Counted from the first letter of the stretch, positions 1 to 8,285 are shown. The stretch is 34,120 nt of DNA from Selenomonadaceae bacterium (GCA_029338835.1 JAQYBD010000061.1:1-34120), one strand, 5' to 3'. The notes: generated by a model from the letters alone, not told the origin. A program made the numbers and translations.

Positions 1-13
1 ATGATAGTGATTG

Positions 14-184
14 TCAATATATACTGTAAAAATTAATCTGTTTCCAACGAGTATCCAATCGTGCTCGGTTTATCCGGACGGTCCTGTTCCGGTCCGTCCG
101 CTTGCAGTCTAGTGCATAGGGACAGCCAGTACAGTCCTCGCATTGGTAGACTTCTTTCACAGCCCTTTCACAAGCCACCACTTC
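14..184 (-). pseudogene. IS1182-type transposase remnant
   Basis: Read on the minus strand, an open stretch of about 56 codons runs from 184 down to a TGA at 16-14. It carries the zinc-ribbon-like cysteine cluster typical of IS1182-family transposases: YQCEDCTGCPYALDC followed by a KRTDRNRTVRIN segment. In intact members this cluster sits in the C-terminal half and is followed by the last catalytic part of the DDE domain; here the frame stops about 17 residues after it. Upstream in the same frame there is a stop (TAA, 187-185) and no recognisable transposase sequence. The piece is therefore a short decayed fragment, cut or diverged on both sides. No terminal inverted repeats were found. The assignment rests on the cysteine motif and its context, so the family name is probable rather than certain. 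Confidence 0.6.
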
Positions 185-204
185 TTAAAGTGGCGGTAGT
201 TGAC
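175..204 (+). repeat. Imperfect hairpin resembling an IS200/IS605 right end
   Basis: Positions 175-183 pair with 188-196 (nine positions, one A-C mismatch, loop 184-187), followed directly by TAGTTGAC. Hairpins of this size followed by TAGTTCA/TAGTTGA-like sequence are typical of IS200/IS605 right ends. No tnpA or tnpB sequence is visible next to it, so this is at most a scar. Confidence 0.25.
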
Positions 205-429
205 GGTTTCGAAAACCCCCTGTAAGCCGTGAAAAGTACGTTCTGGCTATCCCTAAGTTAAGCTAATCGTATCATTCCCTCAAGGATTGTCGATGCGCAT
301 CCGAAAGAAGTAAAAGCGGAAGTTTTCATAAATTACCGTAAATTATCAAAAATAACGTGAAACTTTGTAAATGATTGGTACATAAGCGAAAAACGGGTGA
401 ATTCCTGATTTTTTCACGTGATTTCCCCA
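205..429. other. Intergenic stretch with no recognisable gene
   Basis: Between the transposase scar and the mbl promoter I see no coding sequence, RNA gene or clear terminator. The stretch becomes AT-rich from about 300 onward. It is probably a mixture of degraded mobile-element DNA and the upstream promoter region. Confidence 0.5.
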
Positions 430-458
430 TTGTAAAAGCCAGAATTTTATTATATAGT
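430..458 (+). promoter_or_regulatory. Candidate sigma-A promoter for mbl
   Basis: TTGTAA (430-435) and TATAGT (453-458) are separated by 17 bases in an AT-rich region, which would give a leader of roughly 100 bases before mbl. A second -10-like hexamer TATACT follows at 458-463 without a suitably spaced -35. Confidence 0.5.
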
Positions 459-571
459 ATACTTCTAGAAAAAGAAGATACCGGCATGCTTCCCGTTGGT
501 TTTCAGCTGCTTGTGATAGAATCTTTTTCGGACGATTACAAAGATTATTTCTGGAAGGGGATTACAATAAA

Positions 572-1594
572 ATGTTTGGTATGTCAATGGATATCGGTAT
601 TGACCTTGGCACGGCAAACGTGCTCGTCTATGTGAAAGGCAAGGGCATCGTGCTGCGCGAGCCGTCCGTCGTCGCTGTCGATAAGGATACGAACCGCGTG
701 CTGGCCATCGGCGAGGAGGCTCGCCGCATGATCGGCCGTACGCCGGGCAATATCGTGGCTATCCGCCCGCTGCGCGAGGGCGTCATCGCCGATTATGACA
801 TCACGGAGAGTATGCTGCGCCATTTCATCGAGAAGGTCGTGGGCCGCAGCTTCGTTTTCCGCCCGCGCATCATGATCTGCATCCCGTCGGGCTGCACGAT
901 GGTGGAGCAGCGTGCCGTACAGGAAGCTGCGGAGCAGGCCGGCGCCCGCCATACGCAGCTCATTGAGGAGCCGCTGGCTGCAGCTCTCGGAGCCGGCCTT
1001 GATATCGTGGAGCCGTGCGGCTCGATGATCGTCGATATCGGCGGCGGCACGACGGATATCGCCGTCATCAGCCTTGGCGGCATCGTCAACAGCGAGTCGC
1101 TGCGCATTGCCGGTGACAAATTCGATTCGGACATCATCGCGTATGTCAAACGTGCGTTCAATCTCATGATCGGTGAGCGCACGGCGGAGGACATCAAGTT
1201 CAAGGTCGGTGCAGCTTTCCCGGAAGCCCGCAACGAGACGCTCGACATCCGTGGCCGCGACCTCTTGACGGGGCTGCCGAAGACGGTGCAGATCACGACG
1301 TCGCAGGTGGCAGAGGCCATCGGTGCTTCGGTCTCGCGCATCGTGGAATGTGTCAAGAAGGTCCTTGAGGAGACGCCGCCGGAGCTTGCCGCTGACATCA
1401 TGGATCGCGGCATCATCCTGACGGGCGGCGGTGCGCTGCTCTTCGGGCTCGATGAACTCATCCGCCGCGAGACGGATATCCCGACGGCTCTTGCTGACGA
1501 CCCGCTTTCCTGCGTGGCTTTGGGCTGCGGCAAGGCACTCGACACGTTCTCGAAGTTTGACGGACGTGCCATGAACCTCAAGATCGGTAAATAA
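572..1594 (+). CDS. mbl: Rod-shape-determining protein, MreB/Mbl family
   Basis: Bacterial actin homologue that polymerises beneath the membrane and directs lateral wall synthesis with MreC/MreD/RodA. The 340 residues are full length for the family. The N-terminus begins MFGMSMDIGIDLGTAN, with the phosphate-1 loop DLGTA. The phosphate-2 loop DIGGGTTDIAV lies near residue 155, and the adenosine motif LTGGGALLFGLDEL near 287. The segment GKGIVLREPSVVAVD and the length suit the Mbl branch slightly better than MreB itself, but the two cannot be separated firmly without a tree. Start chosen because GGAAGGGG (553-560) lies 11 bases upstream of ATG 572; an in-frame ATG at 581 is less likely. No mreC or mreD follows. 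Instead the gene is followed by a hairpin and two secreted envelope proteins, then murA. Confidence 0.93.
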   Translation: MFGMSMDIGIDLGTANVLVYVKGKGIVLREPSVVAVDKDTNRVLAIGEEARRMIGRTPGNIVAIRPLREGVIADYDITESMLRHFIEKVVGRSFVFRPRIMICIPSGCTMVEQRAVQEAAEQAGARHTQLIEEPLAAALGAGLDIVEPCGSMIVDIGGGTTDIAVISLGGIVNSESLRIAGDKFDSDIIAYVKRAFNLMIGERTAEDIKFKVGAAFPEARNETLDIRGRDLLTGLPKTVQITTSQVAEAIGASVSRIVECVKKVLEETPPELAADIMDRGIILTGGGALLFGLDELIRRETDIPTALADDPLSCVALGCGKALDTFSKFDGRAMNLKIGK

Positions 1595-1601
1595 GGTTTT
1601 G

Positions 1602-1643
1602 CGGCCTTCCACGGCGGGAGCTTGCTTCTGCCGCGGAGGGCCG
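1602..1643 (+). terminator. Hairpin after mbl, probable terminator
   Basis: Positions 1602-1615 pair with 1630-1643 (13 pairs including one wobble, one A/C mismatch) around a 14-base loop, followed by TTTGATGGTTTTG. The T-tract is weak, so termination may be partial and the next gene may be reached by read-through. Confidence 0.5.
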
Positions 1644-1712
1644 TTTGATGGTTTTGAGACTGTTTGCTGGTTTTGGGCGGGGAGAAGATTTTTGGGCAAG
1701 GAGGCCTGAGCA

Positions 1713-3215
1713 ATGAATCGTTTTTGGCGACGTGCGGCCGTACTGGCTGCTGCCGTTGTCTTTTCATGGCAGAGCCTGGCAATGGCTGCGGATCTGACGA
1801 TGGTGCGCTTCCACAGCGGCAGTGAGCATGACCGCGTGGTGTTTGACTTGTCGGAGCTGCCGCGCTATCAGGAGGCTCTGTCGGATGACCGGCGCACGCT
1901 GACGCTTGATTTTGCCGGCACGAAGGATAAGCGCTTGCAGAAGCTGCCGATAAAGAGCAGCCGCATCGAGTCCGTCTCGTATGCTGCGAAGGGCGGGCAT
2001 CTGCTCGTGACGATACGCCTCAAGGCCGGTCTGGCGTATGATATCCATACGCTCAAGAATCCGACGCGTCTCTTCATCGATGTCATGCCGTCGGGAGCGG
2101 CGGCGTTCCAGACGAAGACGCCTGTTGGCAGCGTCAGCAAAGGACAGGCGAAGCCGACGGCTGGTGCGGGTACGTCCGGCACGAGTGCAGCCGGCAGGGC
2201 CGGCACTCTTGATGGCGACTATATCGAGGATGTGGCTCCGGGGCTCACGAAGCACACGTATGTCTATTGGGATGATTACGGCAAGGTTTCTGCCTGGCTG
2301 CTGGAAGCCGATCCCCGCAACTATGACTTGCGCCTGGTACTCGCGAAAGGCCGGGTGCCGGGGCGTGAGGCGGTCAGCGGCATCGCGGCGCGCGCAGGCG
2401 GCATCGCAGCCATCAATGGCTCGTACTTTGCCACCGCAGGCGATATTCTCGGCGTGACCCGCATCGACGGCCAGACGGTCGGCACGACGTATTACACGCG
2501 TTCGGCCTTTGGCCTGCGTGCCGACGGCACCCCGCTTTTTGGCAAGATCTCTTATGATGGCAGTGTCACGATGGATGGCGTCACGCAGCCAATCGGCGGC
2601 GTGGACTGCGAGCGCGGTACGGACAGCCTGGTTGTCTACAACCGCTCGTATGGCACGCACACGGGTACGAATGAATACGGCCGCGATTACGTCGTGCGCG
2701 GCGGCCGCGTGACGGATATCCGTCAGAATGATGCGCCCATCCCGCAGGATGGCGTGGTCGTTTCTGTACATGGCACGGCAGCCGACGCCTTTGCCGGCGT
2801 GCAGGTCGGCGATCCCGTGACAATTCGCGAGGATCTCGGCTCGTACTGGCGGGATGCCGTGACAATCGTGGGCTGCGGGCCGCGCCTCGTGGAGAACGGC
2901 CGTGTCCATGTGACGGCGAGCGAGGAGGAATTCCCCTCGGATATCCGCGTCGGCCGCGCGCCGCGCACAGCTGTCGGTGTCACGAAGGACGGGCGTTATC
3001 TGCTGGCCGTCGTCGATGGCCGCCAGTCGCACAGCGTCGGCCTGACGCTCACGGATTGGGCAAGGCTGCTCGTGAGATTCGGCGCACAGGATGCCATCAA
3101 TCTCGATGGCGGCGGCTCGACGGATCTCGTCGTGAATGGGGAAGTACAGAATTCTCCCTCCGACGGGCAGGAACGCGCTGTCGGGGATGCCCTCGTACTC
3201 GTGCCGAAGCGCTGA
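1713..3215 (+). CDS. Secreted AMIN-domain phosphodiester glycosidase (NAGPA-like) protein
   Basis: A 500-residue exported protein. Residues 1-25 form a signal peptide (RR, hydrophobic core, AMA/A cleavage region). Residues about 27-125 look like an AMIN domain, a beta-rich module that anchors proteins to peptidoglycan or the divisome. A Gly/Ala/Thr-rich linker follows (about 128-165). Residues about 195-500 resemble the phosphodiester glycosidase/NAGPA (formerly DUF2233) fold: GGIAAINGSYF near 230-239 and the C-terminal NLDGGGSTDLVVNG at 463-476 are its hallmark motifs. Family members remove sugar-phosphate caps or act on phosphodiester-linked glycans; the substrate here is unknown. The start is fixed by AAGGAGG (1698-1704), eight bases upstream. 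The position between mbl and murA suggests a wall or surface-polymer role. The domain assignment is from motif recognition, not a search. Confidence 0.82.
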   Translation: MNRFWRRAAVLAAAVVFSWQSLAMAADLTMVRFHSGSEHDRVVFDLSELPRYQEALSDDRRTLTLDFAGTKDKRLQKLPIKSSRIESVSYAAKGGHLLVTIRLKAGLAYDIHTLKNPTRLFIDVMPSGAAAFQTKTPVGSVSKGQAKPTAGAGTSGTSAAGRAGTLDGDYIEDVAPGLTKHTYVYWDDYGKVSAWLLEADPRNYDLRLVLAKGRVPGREAVSGIAARAGGIAAINGSYFATAGDILGVTRIDGQTVGTTYYTRSAFGLRADGTPLFGKISYDGSVTMDGVTQPIGGVDCERGTDSLVVYNRSYGTHTGTNEYGRDYVVRGGRVTDIRQNDAPIPQDGVVVSVHGTAADAFAGVQVGDPVTIREDLGSYWRDAVTIVGCGPRLVENGRVHVTASEEEFPSDIRVGRAPRTAVGVTKDGRYLLAVVDGRQSHSVGLTLTDWARLLVRFGAQDAINLDGGGSTDLVVNGEVQNSPSDGQERAVGDALVLVPKR

Positions 3216-3279
3216 TGGCTGAGAGCTGGATGAGAAACACGGGAAAATCGATGCAAAAGCGTGCAAGGCTGGACGAGTG

Positions 3280-3288
3280 TGTTATAAT
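3280..3288 (+). promoter_or_regulatory. Extended -10 promoter for the S55 peptidase gene
   Basis: TGTTATAAT (TG-n-TATAAT) gives a perfect -10 with the TG extension. The upstream -35 region (GTGCAA, 3261-3266) is poor, as expected for an extended -10 promoter. Transcription would start near 3295, about 38 bases before the TTG start. Confidence 0.65.
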
Positions 3289-3332
3289 GGAAAGGAATCA
3301 TGTTTATCTTTCTGGTTACGAGGTGAATACTT

Positions 3333-5528
3333 TTGCATAAATTCATGAAGCGATTCGTTGTGGCTGGCGCCATGACGCTCCTTTTCGCGTCGGCGTCCGT
3401 GCCAGCACGGGCCATGGACCCCATCCTGCCGTTCCAGGATGTGCAGCAGGGCATGAGCGGCACAGCCTATACGGTGGTAGACAGTTCCGGCATCATCCGC
3501 AGCTTCGATGTGGATATTGTCGGCAATATGGATAATGGCAAGGGCTCTTCTCGCATGATCATGGCCAGGGCGCGCGGCCCGGTCATTGAACAGACCGGTG
3601 GTATCCTCCAGGGCATGAGCGGCAGTCCCGTCTACATCGATGGCCGCCTTGTGGGCGCTGTCGCCGCCGGTATCAAGGATATGACTCCGTACACGTTCTT
3701 CATCACGCCGATTGAGGATATGACGCCGCTCTGGAGCATGCCGGATACGAAGAACAAGACGCATCTCCATACGATCAACCTTAAGAAGGTAGCGGAGGAA
3801 AAGGCTAGGGAAGAAGCGCTGGAAAAGGAAGAAGCGCGCAAGAAGGAGACCAAGGGCGAGAATGTCATCCTGAACCGCCTGATGGATGTCCTCAAGGAAG
3901 CCCGGGCGGATATCAAGGCGCAGGCTGCAGAAGATAAGGCTTCGGCGGCGAAGGATGTCGAGACTGAGACCGGTACTAAGGCTGAGAAGGAGCCGGAGCA
4001 AGCAGGTGAGGCTGCCGCTGTGGAAGCAGATCAGGCGGCTAAGCCCGAGAAAGACGGCAAGGCAACAGCTCCGGACGCATCGATCGCGCCAGACGATGAG
4101 GCGGATGCACAGCCTGCTGCTGACAGCGGTGAAGCAAAAGCAGCGGCAGAGGAAGCACAGGCTGGAGACAGCAAGGACAAGCAGCCGGTTCCCGGCGAGA
4201 AGAAGGATGTGCTGTTCCTCTCCGGGTTCAATCAGGCCGGCATCGACTTCCTGCAGAAAAACGTATCGCTCGGCCAGAAATTCTCGCTGCTGCCGATGGG
4301 GGCGCCGGGATCTGGCGATGCCGCCACGACCCGCTACGATGCGACGCTCGAGCCAGGCAGTGCCGTCGGCGTGGCCATCGTCTACGGTGATTTCGCCGTC
4401 GGTGCGACGGGAACGGTGACGGCCGTCAATGGCAAGGACATCCTGGCATTCGGCCATCCGTTCCTGCATCGCGGCAACGTCAATTATTTCATGACGGATG
4501 CCAGGGTCGTGGGGACGATCAGCGGGCAGAGCAACGGCATGAAGATCGCCAATATCGGCAATCTCATCGGCCGCATCAATCAGGATCGTGAGACGGGCAT
4601 CGCCGGCCGTCTCGGCGATTTCCCGTCAGTCGTGCCCGTCAAGGTGCGCGTCAAGGATACGGGACTCAACCGGGATATCGAATACGGCGCGCGCATTGCC
4701 TACGATGAGGATTTCTTGCCGGAGCTTTCGGGCGGCATCGCATACGCGGCGATGAGCAAGACCTCGGATACGCTGGGCGGCAGCACGGCCAATGTCCACT
4801 TCACCATCCGGACGAATGCGACGAGCAACGGCCGTTTTGAGCGCAGCAATATGTTCTACAATGTGGCGGATGTCGGCCAGATCGCTGTGGGCGAACTCAT
4901 GCAGGCCATGAATATCATCTGCTCGAATCCGGAGCAGGAATCCGATATTGTCGATGTCCAGGTGGATATCTCGATGGAGAGCGGCCGCAAGACGGCGACC
5001 CTGCTTTCTGCCGTGCCGGATAAGACGGTGGTCCATCCGGGTGAGACCGTCCGCTTCACGACGACCATCAAGCCGTACCGCCGTGACAAGGAGACGCTGC
5101 TCATCCCGTACCGCGTGCCGGATACGGCTCCTGAGGGGCTGCTGTCCCTCGATGTGCGTGGTGGCGGCGTGATGCCGGTCACCCAGCTCAAGCTCCTGCA
5201 GCAGACGGGACTTGACCTGCTCGCGCAGGAGGACAAGACGCAGACGACGAAGGATAAGCTGCAGAGCCTCAAGCAGGCTGGCCGCAATAATGATATCGTC
5301 ATCGCTCCGGGAGCTTCGCCGGTACTGCTTTCGGAAAAGGAACAGCGCAAGGCCGTGAAGGAAGCGGCTGCTGCGGCCAAGCGCGCAGCGGAAGACGCAC
5401 GGAACGGCAGCCGGAAGTTCTCGTTCTCCGTGCAGAAGAAAGCGCCGCAGACGGGCGAGACGAAGTTTACGACGAATTATATCATCGATAATGTCATCCA
5501 TACCTCCCTGCAGGTCGAGAGAAAGTGA
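3333..5528 (+). CDS. Secreted SpoIVB-like (S55) serine peptidase with permuted motifs
   Basis: A 731-residue protein with a signal peptide (about 1-27). Residues 35-135 resemble the C-terminal part of the SpoIVB peptidase domain: TGGILQGMSGSPVY (88-101) matches the nucleophile motif, with Ser96 the expected catalytic serine. Residues 290-450 resemble the N-terminal part of the same domain: a PGSAVGV start, then ILAFGHPF, with His375 the expected general base. In SpoIVB the histidine segment precedes the serine segment, so the order is swapped here. Residues about 150-290 are a charged Ala/Glu/Lys-rich spacer, probably disordered or coiled-coil. The C-terminal third (480-731) is unrecognised and contains another Ala/Lys-rich stretch. 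Start: GAGGTG (3320-3325) is seven bases from TTG 3333; ATG 3345 is the alternative. The role is unknown; sporulation signalling is the job of SpoIVB itself, and nothing here shows that this gene does it. Confidence 0.8.
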   Translation: MHKFMKRFVVAGAMTLLFASASVPARAMDPILPFQDVQQGMSGTAYTVVDSSGIIRSFDVDIVGNMDNGKGSSRMIMARARGPVIEQTGGILQGMSGSPVYIDGRLVGAVAAGIKDMTPYTFFITPIEDMTPLWSMPDTKNKTHLHTINLKKVAEEKAREEALEKEEARKKETKGENVILNRLMDVLKEARADIKAQAAEDKASAAKDVETETGTKAEKEPEQAGEAAAVEADQAAKPEKDGKATAPDASIAPDDEADAQPAADSGEAKAAAEEAQAGDSKDKQPVPGEKKDVLFLSGFNQAGIDFLQKNVSLGQKFSLLPMGAPGSGDAATTRYDATLEPGSAVGVAIVYGDFAVGATGTVTAVNGKDILAFGHPFLHRGNVNYFMTDARVVGTISGQSNGMKIANIGNLIGRINQDRETGIAGRLGDFPSVVPVKVRVKDTGLNRDIEYGARIAYDEDFLPELSGGIAYAAMSKTSDTLGGSTANVHFTIRTNATSNGRFERSNMFYNVADVGQIAVGELMQAMNIICSNPEQESDIVDVQVDISMESGRKTATLLSAVPDKTVVHPGETVRFTTTIKPYRRDKETLLIPYRVPDTAPEGLLSLDVRGGGVMPVTQLKLLQQTGLDLLAQEDKTQTTKDKLQSLKQAGRNNDIVIAPGASPVLLSEKEQRKAVKEAAAAAKRAAEDARNGSRKFSFSVQKKAPQTGETKFTTNYIIDNVIHTSLQVERK

Positions 5529-5538
5529 CCGCCCCCTA

Positions 5539-5567
5539 TTGTCAGCAGGCGAATATGATGATACACT
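5539..5567 (+). promoter_or_regulatory. Candidate sigma-A promoter for murA
   Basis: TTGTCA (5539-5544) and TACACT (5562-5567) with a 17-base spacer, about 68 bases before murA. Confidence 0.5.
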
Positions 5568-5634
5568 GAAAAATGATGCTTTGACGCACAGCGAGCGTAT
5601 AGACTGTGCTGCTATAGGAGGAAAAGGGACTTAA

Positions 5635-6900
5635 ATGGAAAAGTTGGTTATACATGGCGGACGCCGGCTGGAGGGCCGGGTCAAGATCAGCGGGGCGAAG
5701 AATGCGGTGCTGCCGATCATCGCGGCGACACTTCTGGGGCAGGATACGCCAAGCCTGCTCGATGAGGTGCCGGCACTTGAGGATGTGCATACGATTACGG
5801 AAGTGCTGCGGAAACTCGGTGTCAGAGCGGATTTTGACGCTGAGAAGCACCAGCTCTTCGTGGACAGCACGGTCATCGGCAGCTGTGAGGCGCCGTACGA
5901 TCTCGTGCGCAAGATGCGCGCTTCGTTCCTGATCATGGGGCCGCTTCTGGCACGCTGCGGACAGGCCAAGATTTCCCTGCCGGGCGGCTGCGCCATCGGC
6001 ACGCGTCCCATCGACCTGCACCTCAAGGGCTTTGAGGCTCTGGGGGCTGAGATCAAGATCGGCCATGGCTTCATCGAAGCCGCTGCTCCGGAGGGACTCA
6101 AGGGAGCCAAGATCTATCTCGATTTCCCGAGCGTCGGTGCAACGGAGAACATCATCATGGCGGCTTCGATGGCGGAGGGTCAGACCGTTCTCGAGAATCC
6201 GGCTCAGGAACCGGAGATCGTCGATCTCGCCAATTACCTCAATGTCATGGGGGCAAGGATCCGGGGAGCCGGTACGAATGTCATCAAGATCGAGGGCGTG
6301 CCGAAGCTCACGGGTCGCGATTACACGATCATCCCGGATCGCATTGAGGCGGGGACGTACATGGTGGCTGCCGCGATGACGCGCGGCGATGTCTACATCG
6401 AGAATGCCATCAGTGAGCATCTGAAGCCTGTCATCGCCAAGCTCAAGGAAGCCGGCGTGACGATCGAGGAAGATGTGGACGGCATCCGTGTGACCTGCGA
6501 CCATCGCACGAAGTCGGTCGACATCAAGACGATGCCGTACCCGGGCTTCCCGACGGACATGCAGGCTCAGTTCATGGCGATGATGGCCATCTCGGAAGGG
6601 ACAGGCGTTGTCACGGAGACGGTGTTCGAGAACCGTTTCATGCATGTGGATGAACTCAAGCGCATGGGTGCGAACATCAAGATTGATGGACGTACATCCA
6701 TCGTCGAGGGCGTGGAAAAACTTTACGGCTGCCAGGTCAAGGCTACGGATCTGCGTGCGGGTGCGGCAATGGTACTCGCGGGGCTCGTCGCCGAGGGGGA
6801 GACGCAGGTCGGTTATATCCACCATATCGACCGCGGCTACGACAACCTGGTGGCGAAGCTTGTCGGCCTTGGCGCAGATATCTGCCGCGTCGACAAATAA
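5635..6900 (+). CDS. murA: UDP-N-acetylglucosamine 1-carboxyvinyltransferase
   Basis: Catalyses the first committed step of peptidoglycan synthesis in the cytoplasm: transfer of enolpyruvate from phosphoenolpyruvate to UDP-GlcNAc. The 421 residues are full length. [11 protein letters not shown] near the N-terminus carries the substrate-binding Lys22/Asn23. [17 protein letters not shown] holds Cys119, the residue alkylated by fosfomycin, so the enzyme should be sensitive; the known Cys-to-Asp resistance variant is absent. [12 protein letters not shown] and [11 protein letters not shown] are further family signatures. Start supported by AGGAGG (5617-5622), 12 bases upstream of ATG 5635. Many Firmicutes carry two paralogues (murA/murZ); this window shows one. 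A strong terminator follows, so murA closes the envelope block. Confidence 0.96.
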   Translation: MEKLVIHGGRRLEGRVKISGAKNAVLPIIAATLLGQDTPSLLDEVPALEDVHTITEVLRKLGVRADFDAEKHQLFVDSTVIGSCEAPYDLVRKMRASFLIMGPLLARCGQAKISLPGGCAIGTRPIDLHLKGFEALGAEIKIGHGFIEAAAPEGLKGAKIYLDFPSVGATENIIMAASMAEGQTVLENPAQEPEIVDLANYLNVMGARIRGAGTNVIKIEGVPKLTGRDYTIIPDRIEAGTYMVAAAMTRGDVYIENAISEHLKPVIAKLKEAGVTIEEDVDGIRVTCDHRTKSVDIKTMPYPGFPTDMQAQFMAMMAISEGTGVVTETVFENRFMHVDELKRMGANIKIDGRTSIVEGVEKLYGCQVKATDLRAGAAMVLAGLVAEGETQVGYIHHIDRGYDNLVAKLVGLGADICRVDK

Positions 6901-6913
6901 CAGCAACGATACG

Positions 6914-6948
6914 ATAAGTGTTGGGACATGTACCCGGCACTTATTTTT
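6914..6948 (+). terminator. Rho-independent terminator after murA
   Basis: Positions 6914-6925 pair with 6933-6944 (12 pairs, two G-T wobbles) around a seven-base loop, followed by a run of five T. Confidence 0.88.
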
Positions 6949-7049
6949 GTTCTAAGGCATGTGTTCTTTTTGTAACATATCATTCTGCTTTTTGTGTATG
7001 CATTTGTGGATTCATTTTGTTTATATTTTATATATTAGGAGAGAGATTC

Positions 7050-8147
7050 ATGAGCAATATGATTGAACAAACCCTTGAGCTGCCGCATCTCATGCTCAAG
7101 AACCGGGTCATCCGTTCCGCTGTCCACAGTTTCCTCGCGGACAAGGCTGGTTATATGACCGAAGCGGAATACAAGATGTACGAAACCCTGGAAGACAATC
7201 ACATCGGCACGATCATCACGGGGCATTGCTGTGTCGATCCCCGTGGGCGTGCCAATCCCGAACAGGTCAATATCTACGATGATTGCTTTATCCCGCAGTT
7301 CCGCCGTGCCGTGGAAGAAGCACATGCCAGGGATGTGCGCTTTATCGTGCAGATCAATCACGCGGGACCGCGTGCCATCGACAATGACGATCTGGCCGAT
7401 GTCGTCGCGCGGCCGCTCAAGAAGGGGCGTACGGCCAGAGCCCTGACCAAAGAGGAGATCAAGGAGATCGAAGCGCATTTCATCGCCGCCGCCCGCCGCG
7501 TACAGCAGGCTGGCGCCGATGGCGTCCAGCTGCATGCGGCGCATTCGTATCTGCTGTCGCGCTTCATCGACCCGACGTTCAACCAGCGTACCGATGAATA
7601 CGGCGGGGATATTGAAGGACGCTTCCGCATGACGGAAGAGATCATCCGCGGCATCCATGAGGCCTGCGGTCCGGACTTCCCGGTACTCCTCAAGGTCAAT
7701 GTCGATACGAAGCATGAGGATGCCAAGGGGTATCATGCGGATATGGTCTGGCTGCTGCATCGCGCACAGGAACTCGGCGTCACGCTCGTGGAGTTCTCGG
7801 GCGTGGATTTCATCAATCTGCCGCATGAAGCGACACTTTATTATCTGGAAGAAGCGGCGCGACTCAAACGCGCTGTGCCGTCCATGCCGCTTTCGTTGGT
7901 CGGCGGCGTGCGCTCGCTGGCCGATATGGAGAAGGTCATGGCTGCGGGCATCGAATGCGTGTCGCTTGGACGCGCCCTGATTGCCGAGCCTGATTTTGTC
8001 ACGAAAGAATTGTCCGGTGGCGAAAAATCCATCTGCCTTTCCTGCAGCCGCTGCTTCGTCCTGCCGCATATGCATCCCGGTGTGCGCTGCGTCTGGGCTT
8101 GGAAGAAGATCCGCGCTGCGCAGAAAGCGGCCAAAGCAGGGAAATGA
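7050..8147 (+). CDS. OYE-type NADH:flavin oxidoreductase with C-terminal Fe-S motif
   Basis: A flavin-dependent TIM-barrel enzyme of the old yellow enzyme family, 365 residues. The barrel signatures are visible: FIVQINHAGPRA, then HAAHSYLLSRFIDPTFNQRTDEYGG with GRFR after it, and a late SLGRALIAEPDFV phosphate-binding segment. After the barrel a cluster CLSCSRC...C (Cys329, 332, 335, 347; C-x2-C-x2-C-x11-C) resembles the [4Fe-4S] ligand set of 2,4-dienoyl-CoA reductase and trimethylamine dehydrogenase, in which the spacing is C-x2-C-x3-C-x11-C. Those enzymes continue with FAD/NAD(P) domains; here the protein ends about 18 residues later. It would therefore need an outside electron donor such as ferredoxin. 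Start chosen at ATG 7050 with AGGAGAGA just upstream (7037-7044); an upstream in-frame ATG inside the murA terminator is rejected. Substrate unknown. Confidence 0.85.
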   Translation: MSNMIEQTLELPHLMLKNRVIRSAVHSFLADKAGYMTEAEYKMYETLEDNHIGTIITGHCCVDPRGRANPEQVNIYDDCFIPQFRRAVEEAHARDVRFIVQINHAGPRAIDNDDLADVVARPLKKGRTARALTKEEIKEIEAHFIAAARRVQQAGADGVQLHAAHSYLLSRFIDPTFNQRTDEYGGDIEGRFRMTEEIIRGIHEACGPDFPVLLKVNVDTKHEDAKGYHADMVWLLHRAQELGVTLVEFSGVDFINLPHEATLYYLEEAARLKRAVPSMPLSLVGGVRSLADMEKVMAAGIECVSLGRALIAEPDFVTKELSGGEKSICLSCSRCFVLPHMHPGVRCVWAWKKIRAAQKAAKAGK

Positions 8148-8181
8148 AAATCCTCTGAAAATTATTTCTTCGGTTTACAAG

Positions 8182-8210
8182 TTGACAGATTCTTAAGCGA
8201 GTGTTAAGAT
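8182..8210 (+). promoter_or_regulatory. Sigma-A promoter upstream of cstA
   Basis: TTGACA (8182-8187) and TAAGAT (8205-8210) with a 17-base spacer, close to consensus. Transcription would begin near 8217, giving a leader of about 157 bases before cstA. Confidence 0.8.
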
Positions 8211-8274
8211 ACATTCAATCGATAAGATGTCCGTCGCAACGGAGCGAAAAGGATATTCGGCTAAAATGTATCTT
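8206..8274 (+). repeat. Perfect 10-base inverted repeat spanning the cstA promoter -10
   Basis: Positions 8206-8215 (AAGATACATT) are the exact reverse complement of 8265-8274 (AATGTATCTT), 49 bases apart. The left arm overlaps the -10 hexamer. Between the arms lie two small hairpins: 8230-8243 (TCCGT/ACGGA) and about 8243-8262, with loop AAGGATA at 8249-8255. The right arm can instead pair locally, GTATC (8268-8272) with GATAC (8280-8284). Confidence 0.6.
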
Positions 8275-8285
8275 CTGACGATACA

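Noticed and set aside
375..635. Reading frame of 86 codons ahead of mbl
   Set aside because: It covers the mbl promoter, overlaps the mbl start in another frame and has no recognisable motif.
584..1699. Long reading frame antisense to mbl, and similar long antisense frames opposite most genes (for example 1764-3266, 3282-4469, 8557-10002, 10854-12311)
   Set aside because: They mirror the sense genes because of strong G/C third-position bias. Their products are rich in His, Arg, Asp and Ala, lack recognisable motifs, and have no ribosome-binding sites or promoters of their own.
6918..7049. Upstream in-frame ATG that would extend the flavoprotein by 44 residues
   Set aside because: It begins inside the murA terminator stem and encodes a Cys/Phe-rich segment unlike the family; ATG 7050 has a good ribosome-binding site.
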